Part shown: positions 50,802-59,293 of the stretch, in pieces
How the letters are laid out: each line of letters starts with the position of its first letter
How positions within the stretch are numbered: the stretch's first letter is position 1
Source: Crocinitomicaceae bacterium
GTDB lineage: Bacteria > Bacteroidota > Bacteroidia > Flavobacteriales_D > Sanyastnellaceae
DNA: 64,000 nt
Assembly (NCBI GenBank): GCA_002722795.1
Contig: PBMY01000001.1
Span: forward strand, 83,330 to 147,329
Direction of reading: 5' to 3'
Position numbers and translations under genes: made by a program
Notes under the pieces: generated by a model
The model's input: the letters and a program-made list of their open reading frames with translations, nothing else
Told to the model about the DNA's origin: nothing
Database searches by the model: none

Positions 50802-52670
50802 ATGTCATATCACAAAGAATACGATGTAATAGTTGTTGGCGCAGGACACGCTGGTAACGAGGCTGCTGCTGCTGCTGCAAATCTGGGAGCGAAAACACTT
50901 TTGGTTACAATGAACATGGGGGTTATTGGCCAAATGTCATGTAATCCTGCCATGGGTGGTGTTGCAAAGGGACAAATCATTAGAGAAGTAGACGCTATGG
51001 GTGGTTATAGCGGAATCATTAGCGATCACAGCGCCATTCAATTTAGAATGCTTAATCGTTCAAAAGGGCCGGCAATGTGGAGCCCTAGAACACAAAACGA
51101 CAGGATGGTTTTTGCCGGAGCGTGGAGGGAAATGCTCGAGCAAACAGAAAATCTTGATTTTTGGCAAGACAGTGTTGTGGGTGTCATTGTTGAAGGCGAG
51201 CGTTGCGTTGGTGTAAAAACAATGATTGGAGGTGAAATCCGCGCAAAATCAGTTGTTCTAACAAACGGAACTTTTTTAAATGGGTTGTTGCATGTTGGAG
51301 AAAAGCAGTTTGGAGGTGGGCGTGCTGGTGAAAGAGCATCAAGCGGTATAACTGAACAAATGGTTGATTTGGGCTTTGAAAGCGGCCGTATGAAAACTGG
51401 AACTCCCCCACGTATAGACGGGAGAACGTTAGATTACGAAAAAATGGAGCTGCAGCCCGGCGATGTTGACCCTAGCCATTTTTCTTTTTTGAAAAAGAGA
51501 AAAGATTTGAGCGACCAACTGCCTTGTCATATTGCGTATACGAACGAACAAGTACATGAGGTTTTAAAGTCTGGTTTTGACCGCTCACCTATGTTTAATG
51601 GTAGAATTCGCGGTCATGGCCCACGCTACTGCCCTTCGATTGAAGATAAAATCGATCGCTTTGCAGATAAAGCTAGGCACCAGCTCTTTGTTGAGCCAGA
51701 AGGAAGGAACACTATTGAAATTTATGTGAACGGCTTTTCTACAAGCTTGCCTGAGGAGGTTCAATTAAAAGCAATGAGGTTAATTCCTGGATTTGAGAAT
51801 GCCAAAATGTTCCGACCAGGGTATGCGGTTGAATATGACTACTTCCCTCCTACTCAGCTAAGCCACAGCTTAGAAACAACATCAATAAAAGGCTTGTATT
51901 TCGCCGGACAAATTAATGGCACAACGGGTTATGAAGAGGCAGCATGCCAAGGTTTGATGGCTGGAATTAACGCCGCTCGTTCCACGTGGAACAGAGAGCC
52001 TGTGGTTCTCGGTAGGTCCGAGGCGTATATCGGGGTGCTTATTGATGATTTGGTTACAAAAGGAACCGAAGAACCGTACAGGATGTTTACATCAAGAGCA
52101 GAATATAGAATTTTGTTGCGACAAGACAATGCCGACGAAAGGCTTACGCCGTTTGGGCATTCTATAGGTTTAGCTTCTGACCATAGGCTTAAATTATTAG
52201 ATGATAAACTCATGTCTGTTGCGCAGTTGCAAAAGGAGCTATCAAAGACGTCTGTTTCTCCCCAAAGCGCCAAAGAGCTGCTTGAGGAGTTTGGGAGCTC
52301 ACCTTTGAAGCAGAAAGTAAAAGCTGAGCAGATTTTAACAAGGCCACACATCAGGCTAAAGAACATGCTACAAGGGGTTGAGGAGCTGCAGGGGATAGGG
52401 GTTTATTCTGAAGATGTGGTTGAGCAGGTTGAAATTCGCGTAAAGTATGAGGGCTACATAGCAAAAGAGCAGGCAATGGCAGATAAGATGTCAAAACTTG
52501 AGGGTCTCGTAATTCCGTCTGATTTAGACTTTTCTAAATTGGCTTCGCTTAGTTCAGAGGCAAAGCAAAAGTTGTCAGACAAAAGACCAAAGACTTTGGG
52601 TGAGGCGTCAAACATCTCGGGGGTTAGCGCGTCTGACATAAGCGTGCTCCTAATATACTTGGGTAGGTAA
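50802..52670 (+). CDS. mnmG: tRNA uridine-5-carboxymethylaminomethyl modification enzyme MnmG (GidA)
   Basis: DVIVVGAGHAGNEAAAAAANLGAKTLLVTMN, CNPAMGGVAKGQIIREVDAMGG, GLYFAGQINGTTGYEEAACQGLMAG. Confidence 0.97.
   Translation: MSYHKEYDVIVVGAGHAGNEAAAAAANLGAKTLLVTMNMGVIGQMSCNPAMGGVAKGQIIREVDAMGGYSGIISDHSAIQFRMLNRSKGPAMWSPRTQNDRMVFAGAWREMLEQTENLDFWQDSVVGVIVEGERCVGVKTMIGGEIRAKSVVLTNGTFLNGLLHVGEKQFGGGRAGERASSGITEQMVDLGFESGRMKTGTPPRIDGRTLDYEKMELQPGDVDPSHFSFLKKRKDLSDQLPCHIAYTNEQVHEVLKSGFDRSPMFNGRIRGHGPRYCPSIEDKIDRFADKARHQLFVEPEGRNTIEIYVNGFSTSLPEEVQLKAMRLIPGFENAKMFRPGYAVEYDYFPPTQLSHSLETTSIKGLYFAGQINGTTGYEEAACQGLMAGINAARSTWNREPVVLGRSEAYIGVLIDDLVTKGTEEPYRMFTSRAEYRILLRQDNADERLTPFGHSIGLASDHRLKLLDDKLMSVAQLQKELSKTSVSPQSAKELLEEFGSSPLKQKVKAEQILTRPHIRLKNMLQGVEELQGIGVYSEDVVEQVEIRVKYEGYIAKEQAMADKMSKLEGLVIPSDLDFSKLASLSSEAKQKLSDKRPKTLGEASNISGVSASDISVLLIYLGR
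51979..51992. promoter_or_regulatory. parS-like centromere palindrome (copy 2), inside mnmG
   Basis: GTTCCACGTGGAAC, identical to copy 1, exactly 1200 bp downstream. Confidence 0.6.
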
Positions 52671-52749
52671 AACCCTGTTTGTCATGGGTTTAGGGCTGGT
52701 GATTAACCAAAACTTCATGCGTAACTTTGTCGCGCAAATTGTTTATAAA

Positions 52750-54279
52750 ATGGACATTAATAAAATTCTTTCAGATCTCGGTATTGCCGATAAAAATAGT
52801 GGTGTAATGATAGGCGGTAGGGCTTTTGGCTCTGGCGCTTCTGTTGAGTCTTATTCTCCTACAGACGGTAAATTAATTGGCTCTGTTACTACTGCAACAA
52901 AAGAAGAGTACGAAGAGGTTGTGGCTGCGGCAAGCGAGGCGTTTGTTGAGTGGAGAAGGTGGAGCGCACCCGAAAGGGGTGAGGTGATTCGCCAGTTTGG
53001 CGAGGCTTTGAGGGAGAAAAAAGACAGTTTAGGCGCGCTTGTTTCTTATGAAATGGGAAAAAGCTACCAAGAGGGATTGGGTGAAGTTCAGGAGATGATT
53101 GACATCTGTGATTTCGCGGTTGGACAAAGCAGAATGTTATATGGTTTGACTATGCACTCTGAAAGAAGAAACCACCGCATGTACGAGCAGTATCATCCAC
53201 TTGGAATTGTGGGAATTATTTCTGCTTTTAACTTTCCTGTTGCGGTTTGGTGTTGGAATACGGCTCTTGCTTGGATTAGCGGCGACACATGTATTTGGAA
53301 GCCCTCTGAAAAGGCTCCTTTGTGCTCTCTCGCGTGCCAAAACATTTGGGCTAGGGTTGCTGAAGAAAACGGTGTGCCTGAGGGATTGTCTTGCATTGTA
53401 AACGGAGATTACAAAGTGGGGGAGATGATTAGCAAGGACAAAAGGGTTCCTTTGGTTAGCGCAACCGGGTCAACAAGAATGGGAAAAATTGTAGCTCAAG
53501 AGGTGGCGGCACGTTTAGGGCGTTCGCTACTAGAGTTAGGGGGAAACAACGCAATTATCATTACTCAGGATTCTGACCTTAAAGTTGTGGTTCCTGCTAC
53601 AGTGTTTGGCGCTGTGGGAACTTGTGGGCAGCGTTGTACGTCAACGCGTAGGTTGATTATCCACTCAAGTGTTTATGAAAAGGTAAAAGACGCTTTGGTT
53701 AGGGCTTACCAGCAAATTAGAATTGGAGATCCTCTAGATGAAAACAACCATGTTGGGCCACTAATTGACACCGGTGCTGTTCAGCAGTACTTAGATGCTT
53801 TAGACGCTGTTAAAGCTCAGGGCGGCAACATCTTAGTTGAGGGTGGTGTTTTGGAAGGCGCCGGATATGAAAGCGGTTGTTATGTGAAGCCTGCTATTGC
53901 TGAGGCTTCTAACGATCTTGAAATTGTTCAGCACGAGACTTTTGCCCCAATTTTATACTTAATGAAGTACGACACAATTGAGGAGGCTATTTCTATTCAA
54001 AACGGTGTTGCTCAGGGGCTTTCTTCAGCAATTATGACTAATAATCTAAGGGAGGCGGAGCTTTTCCTTTCTGCGGGAGGGTCTGATTGTGGAATTGCAA
54101 ACGTAAATATCGGCACCTCTGGGGCTGAAATTGGCGGCGCCTTTGGTGGAGAAAAAGAAACTGGGGGCGGGCGTGAATCTGGGTCTGACGCTTGGAAGGT
54201 TTATATGAGGCGCCAAACAAACACTATTAACTACGGAAAAGACCTTCCTCTTGCTCAGGGGATAAAGTTCGATCTATAA
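52750..54279 (+). CDS. Aldehyde dehydrogenase, ALDH7/aminoadipate-semialdehyde dehydrogenase-like
   Basis: SFN->SAFNFPVAVWCWN, LELGGNNAIIITQDSDL, FGAVGTCGQRCTSTRRL. Confidence 0.9.
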   Translation: MDINKILSDLGIADKNSGVMIGGRAFGSGASVESYSPTDGKLIGSVTTATKEEYEEVVAAASEAFVEWRRWSAPERGEVIRQFGEALREKKDSLGALVSYEMGKSYQEGLGEVQEMIDICDFAVGQSRMLYGLTMHSERRNHRMYEQYHPLGIVGIISAFNFPVAVWCWNTALAWISGDTCIWKPSEKAPLCSLACQNIWARVAEENGVPEGLSCIVNGDYKVGEMISKDKRVPLVSATGSTRMGKIVAQEVAARLGRSLLELGGNNAIIITQDSDLKVVVPATVFGAVGTCGQRCTSTRRLIIHSSVYEKVKDALVRAYQQIRIGDPLDENNHVGPLIDTGAVQQYLDALDAVKAQGGNILVEGGVLEGAGYESGCYVKPAIAEASNDLEIVQHETFAPILYLMKYDTIEEAISIQNGVAQGLSSAIMTNNLREAELFLSAGGSDCGIANVNIGTSGAEIGGAFGGEKETGGGRESGSDAWKVYMRRQTNTINYGKDLPLAQGIKFDL

Positions 54280-55403
54280 TGCGCGGGTTGTTCTTTGTTG
54301 CTGTCGCATTGCTCTGTCTTTGGGGTTGTGGTGGTGGTGAGAAAACCGGTTCGTCTGGTGAGGTTTTATTCCGCCTTAGTGACTCTGTTTCGGTTCGTCT
54401 GAAAACAGGCCAAATCAAAAAGGGTCGGGATTTAGTGATATTAAACGAGGGTGAGGACATTGTTCTCACCCTTGTGCGTGAAGGGATTTATAGTGTTCCA
54501 GTCTTTGGGGGGTCTGTTTATGGTGATTGGGGTGGTGACGGTTCGTTTAGGGGTGTTTGGGTAGATTCTTTGCGGGGAGCGGGGTATCGCGTTCCATTGG
54601 AAGCACACCCAACATTGCTAGGGCAACCTTGTGAGGATGAGAAAAAACCATTTGTTTATGAAACCTCGCTTGGTTTGTTGGTAGGAGAGGAGTACTGCGA
54701 TTCTGTTCGAGGGACAATTTTAACACCAACCGGCGACTATAGGTATTTAACAGGAACAAAGGGTGGGGGAGAGTTGTGTTTAAACACTTTTGACGGCGCT
54801 CACTTGTTTTGTTTTAAAGCGAGGGTAAAGGGCGACTCTTTAGTTGGTGGCGCGTTTTTTAGCGGCACACATTATGTTTCTGATGTTTGGAGCGGCGTGC
54901 GTGTTTCTAGACCTGAGGTTGGTTGGTCGTCAAAACAAGCTCCAGATTTAAGCTCTAGCGTGGATGTTTTGGGTGTAGACCCTTTTAATCTTCTTGATTC
55001 TTTGGGCCAAAAACTTCTTGTGGTTGATATACTGGGAACGTGGTGTCCAAACTGTTACGACGAGGTTCGTTTACTTAAGTCCCTTGAGGGGTTGTATCCC
55101 GACGTTGCTTTTATGTCGGTAGCTTTTGAGCGTGGGGATTCCGCCTCGGCATATCGAAGAATTTCTCAGTTTAAAAACCAACTCGGGATAAGCTGGCCAA
55201 TACTATATGGTGGCCCGGCTGACAAAAGTCACGCAGACAGCGTGGTGTCGTTTCTGGGTGGGGTTAAGTCTTTTCCAACAACCGCTTTTATCTCCTCTAA
55301 TGGAGAGGTGGTTGTTCACACTGGTTTTAACGGGCCTGCAACCCCATACTATTCGGAAGAAGTTGATTTTTATAAATCAACCATTGAGTCCTTTATCGAG
55401 TAG
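54279..55403 (+). CDS. TlpA-like thioredoxin-domain lipoprotein
   Basis: Lipobox LLCLWGC; VVDILGTWCPNCYDEVRLL CxxC motif. Confidence 0.88.
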   Translation: MRGLFFVAVALLCLWGCGGGEKTGSSGEVLFRLSDSVSVRLKTGQIKKGRDLVILNEGEDIVLTLVREGIYSVPVFGGSVYGDWGGDGSFRGVWVDSLRGAGYRVPLEAHPTLLGQPCEDEKKPFVYETSLGLLVGEEYCDSVRGTILTPTGDYRYLTGTKGGGELCLNTFDGAHLFCFKARVKGDSLVGGAFFSGTHYVSDVWSGVRVSRPEVGWSSKQAPDLSSSVDVLGVDPFNLLDSLGQKLLVVDILGTWCPNCYDEVRLLKSLEGLYPDVAFMSVAFERGDSASAYRRISQFKNQLGISWPILYGGPADKSHADSVVSFLGGVKSFPTTAFISSNGEVVVHTGFNGPATPYYSEEVDFYKSTIESFIE

Positions 55404-57378
55404 GAAAGTCGTTTTCTACGTCTACAACAATTTTATCATCTCTGTTTAAGAGCTCTAATGCTGTTTGGTATACCAGTCGGCCCACTTTTGCCGTCTTGTG
55501 ATACATTATTTTTTCGAAATCATCTCCAGGGCCGTGATAGTCCTCGTGTACTCCGCTGAAGTAAAAAATTACCGGGATGTTGTTTTTCGCAAAATTATAG
55601 TGGTCAGATCTGTAGTAAAATCTATTGGGATCATCTGGCGCGTTAAACGTGTAATCTAATTCCAAACCGACATGGTCCTTGTTAGCTTTTTCAGATATAG
55701 CGTGAAGCTCTGTACTCAGTTTGTCTGAACCAATTAAATAAATGTAATTATCGTTTCCTTCGTGAGCTTCGTCAACCCTACCTATCATGTCAATATTAAG
55801 GTTTGCTACAGTGTTCTCGAGAGGGTAAATAGGGTTGTCAGAATACCATTCTGATCCTAACAAACCTTTTTCTTCACCTACTACATTCATAAAAAGCACA
55901 CTTCTTCTAGAACCATTACCCTCTTTTGCAGCCTGCATAAAAGCTTCTGCAATTTCAAGTACTGTAACCGTGCCAGACCCATCATCATCAGCTCCGTTGT
56001 TTATTTTTCCATCTATAATTCCTATATGATCATAATGAGATGTGATAACCACCAATTCGTCTGATAGAAGCGAATCTTTTCCTTGCAAATATGCTAGAAC
56101 GTTTGCTGCTTCAAACTCCTCTCTAACTTTATTTATACTATGGTTCCATGTTTTCCCTAAGTCTGCAGTGAAGCTTTTCTGTTTCTTTTCAGTAATCTGA
56201 CGAAACGATTTAGGTGTTCTTTTCCTTTTTACCCCATCAAACCAAGAGTCTACAGTAAGTTCATTTATAAAAAAGGTTGGAATCGACGCTCCTTCTCCCT
56301 CTTTGGGTCTGTTTATAGATGTGCTCTTTCTATGTATATAAAACTTCATACGCCCTTTAAAAACACTATAATCTTTGTCATCCATCAACACCACAAAAGC
56401 AGCCGCACCAAGCTTTTCAGCCAAAACTCTTTTTTTATTTATGTTTTGTCCCCAATTTGTTTTTCCGTCTTCTCTAATATCTCCGGAAAGAACAACAACA
56501 ACTTTTCCTTTTACATCGATATTCTGATAATCATTCCATCCATCTTCTTGAATTCCAAAACCAGCAAACACAATTGGATAATCTTCAAGTGACTCTTTTT
56601 GAATACCTGGATATAAAAGGAAATCATCTAAAAGATTTAATTGACTATCTCCAACTATTATTCTACCACTAACAACCTGTGAATTAATTAAAGGCACCAT
56701 TTGAGTATAATCCTTACCGTTATACGGTTCAAACCCTAATGATTTGTAATAATCAATTAAATATTGAGCTGCTTTTCGTTGTCCTCTTGTTCCCGTTTCT
56801 CTTCCCTCAAATTCATCTGAAGCAAAAACGCTTAAATGATTATATAATCCCAATGAGTCTATTCTTGTAGAATAGTCTGTTTGGGCTACTAAGGTATGAG
56901 TAAGTGTAAGAAGGAAAGTAATTATTGAACAACAAATTTTACTTACTCTTTTTTGGTGACGACCACCCTCAAATTCAGCATTTATAAAAGAATCAACTAT
57001 AGAAATAGCATCCTCTTGAGAAACAAAACGTGCTGGAACACAAATAATATTAGCGTTGTTATGTGTTTTGGCTAACTCTGCAATATCAGGAGTCCATGCT
57101 AAACCTGCTCTGATGTTTTGGTGTTTATTAGCTGTCATAGCAACACCGTTAGCCGATCCACAAATTAATATTCCTAAATCGCTTTTTCCACTTTCAACAT
57201 CATTAGCTACAGCGTGTGCGTGATCTGGGTAATCTACACTATCTTCTGTATCTGTTCCCCTGTTTGTCACAGAATGTCCCAATTTTTCTAAATGCTTTGT
57301 AATTAATTTTTTGTAAGCAGGACCAGCGTGATCACAACCAATACTGAATTTCATCTTAAATGTATTTTGGTACCGCAA
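55393..57378 (-). CDS. Fusion protein: ribose-5-phosphate isomerase B domain + hydrophobic segment + M28 family metallopeptidase
   Basis: RpiB: MKFSIGCDHAGPAYKKLI...GILICGSANGVAMTANKHQNIRAG...EGGRHQKRVSKI; hydrophobic CCSIITFLLTLTHTLVAQ; M28: SHYDHIG, NGADDDGSG, GEEKGLLGS, NIDMIGR, SDHYNF. Confidence 0.85.
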   Translation of the reverse strand: MRYQNTFKMKFSIGCDHAGPAYKKLITKHLEKLGHSVTNRGTDTEDSVDYPDHAHAVANDVESGKSDLGILICGSANGVAMTANKHQNIRAGLAWTPDIAELAKTHNNANIICVPARFVSQEDAISIVDSFINAEFEGGRHQKRVSKICCSIITFLLTLTHTLVAQTDYSTRIDSLGLYNHLSVFASDEFEGRETGTRGQRKAAQYLIDYYKSLGFEPYNGKDYTQMVPLINSQVVSGRIIVGDSQLNLLDDFLLYPGIQKESLEDYPIVFAGFGIQEDGWNDYQNIDVKGKVVVVLSGDIREDGKTNWGQNINKKRVLAEKLGAAAFVVLMDDKDYSVFKGRMKFYIHRKSTSINRPKEGEGASIPTFFINELTVDSWFDGVKRKRTPKSFRQITEKKQKSFTADLGKTWNHSINKVREEFEAANVLAYLQGKDSLLSDELVVITSHYDHIGIIDGKINNGADDDGSGTVTVLEIAEAFMQAAKEGNGSRRSVLFMNVVGEEKGLLGSEWYSDNPIYPLENTVANLNIDMIGRVDEAHEGNDNYIYLIGSDKLSTELHAISEKANKDHVGLELDYTFNAPDDPNRFYYRSDHYNFAKNNIPVIFYFSGVHEDYHGPGDDFEKIMYHKTAKVGRLVYQTALELLNRDDKIVVDVENDFPTR

Positions 57379-57678
57379 TTTAATTCACATCCATTGTTGA
57401 CATAGTAATAAATTTTGTTGACTTGTTTTTAAAAGGTTGATTTGGTTTTTCTTCAAAACTAACATAAGCAAACTAATCAACTCTTAAACCAAAAATTTCT
57501 ATACCATTTTTCCATTTAAAATAACACAGTAAATTGAGCTTTATTAACTATTAAACCTTATCTAAATTTTCAATTTTAAAGTTATTATTTAAAAGTTGAT
57601 AACCATATTTATTCTTTTATTACCAAGGAATTAATATGTGTGTTATATGTTTATATAAAGCAGCTTCTTTTTGATAAA

Positions 57679-59286
57679 ATGATATACCAAACTAAATACA
57701 TATCAGTTTTCCCGCTTATCAACAAGCCTATAAATACATATAAATATTTAAATAAGATTTTAATATTATTACTGTGTGTTTGTTTTCCTTTTTTCTCTTC
57801 TTTCAGTCAAAGTCAAGAAGTAGATTTACACTCATGTTTAAACGGAAAATTCACTCAGTTTTTTTACCCCAGCGGAAATATATCAAGCCAAGGATGTTTG
57901 GTTGATGGAAAAGCTGAAGGTGTTTGGTCTTCATTCTTTGAAGATGGATCAATCAAATCAGAAGGTAAATATTCTTCTAATAAACTAAATGGATTGTGGA
58001 CTTTCTACCACTCTAACACACAAATTGAGAAAGAAATACACTATCAAAATGATGTGAAAAATGGTTTAGAAAAATCTTACTCTGAATTTGGTGTTTTATT
58101 AACCCAAACCAATTGGCAATCTAATATTAAACACGGAGAGGAAAAGAGATTTTTTGATTCAGGAGAACTTCAGCACGTTACTTTTTTTAATGAAGGTTTA
58201 AAAGAAGGAAAGTGTCGCGAGTATGCTAGAGATGGTAGACTAATTGCTTTTAAAACATTTAAAAAAGGAGTTATTTTTTCTACAGATAGATTTAATAGAT
58301 ATAATAAATCGAATGAAAAAACAGGGGTTTGGAAGGTGTTCTTCCAAAATCTAACAGTTAATAAAGAAGGTCCTTGGGTTGGTGGTAAAAAGCACGGAAT
58401 TTTTAGGACTTATGATAAAAAAGGAGATTTAATTAACCTTGAGAGATATCACTTTGGAGAATTGATTATTGATGAAGAAATACTTGATCCAACAGAAGTG
58501 ATTAGATTATATCACCCAAATGGTAGATGTTCTTCAGAAACAGTTTATAAAAATGGTGTTAAAAATGGTATTCACAGAGAATATAATACTAAAGGACAAA
58601 TTATTTCCGGTGGTATTTTTAAAGATGGAATTTTATTAGAAAAAGGAATTACTGATTCAGAGGGTAACAAGCAAGGTTTTTGGATTTTGTATTATAAGAG
58701 TGGAGAAAAAAAAGCGGAAGGGGAATATTTGGATGGAAAAAGGATAGGGGAGTGGTTATTTTATTATGATTCAGGTGAAATAGAACAAAAAGGATTTTAT
58801 AATGCAGGAGAATATAATAGAGAGTGGAAATGGACTTTTAAAAATGGTTCAATAAAAAGGATTGAAAATTATATAAATGGAATAGAACACGGTTATTTTG
58901 TTGAATATGATAATAAAAAAAATGTGTTATTAAAAGGTTTATATAATAATGGATTAAGAGAGGGAAATTGGATTTATCATGTTAATGATCATAAGGAGGA
59001 AGGAAGTTATATTTCTGGTCAAAAAAATAGTATTTGGATACATACATTTTTAGACGGTACAGTGATATTTAAAGGAGAATTTTCATTTGATTCTCCAATT
59101 GGAATTCATAAAGTTTGGTCTTCAAAAGGAGTTTTAATTTCAATAGGTAAATACAAAAACGGATTAAAACACGGAAAGTGGAAATATTTTAAAAACGACG
59201 GTACGCAAGACATATTTTATAAGTATAAGAATGGTGTTATAGTGAAAGTTGATGGGAATAAAGTGCAGAAATCTAAACAATCATAA
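57679..59286 (+). CDS. YwqK/MORN-like repeat protein
   Basis: Repeated 'YxNGxxxGxWxxYxxxG' units (e.g. GVWSSFFEDGSIKSEGKY, GFWILYYKSGEKKAEGEYLDGKRIGEWLFYYDSGEIEQKG); N-terminal hydrophobic signal. Confidence 0.85.
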   Translation: MIYQTKYISVFPLINKPINTYKYLNKILILLLCVCFPFFSSFSQSQEVDLHSCLNGKFTQFFYPSGNISSQGCLVDGKAEGVWSSFFEDGSIKSEGKYSSNKLNGLWTFYHSNTQIEKEIHYQNDVKNGLEKSYSEFGVLLTQTNWQSNIKHGEEKRFFDSGELQHVTFFNEGLKEGKCREYARDGRLIAFKTFKKGVIFSTDRFNRYNKSNEKTGVWKVFFQNLTVNKEGPWVGGKKHGIFRTYDKKGDLINLERYHFGELIIDEEILDPTEVIRLYHPNGRCSSETVYKNGVKNGIHREYNTKGQIISGGIFKDGILLEKGITDSEGNKQGFWILYYKSGEKKAEGEYLDGKRIGEWLFYYDSGEIEQKGFYNAGEYNREWKWTFKNGSIKRIENYINGIEHGYFVEYDNKKNVLLKGLYNNGLREGNWIYHVNDHKEEGSYISGQKNSIWIHTFLDGTVIFKGEFSFDSPIGIHKVWSSKGVLISIGKYKNGLKHGKWKYFKNDGTQDIFYKYKNGVIVKVDGNKVQKSKQS

Positions 59287-59293
59287 CGACCTT

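Noticed and set aside
57379-57640. Looked for a dif site or DnaA boxes in the AT-rich intergenic region
   Set aside because: No convincing XerC/XerD dif arms or TTATNCACA boxes by eye; needs a profile search.
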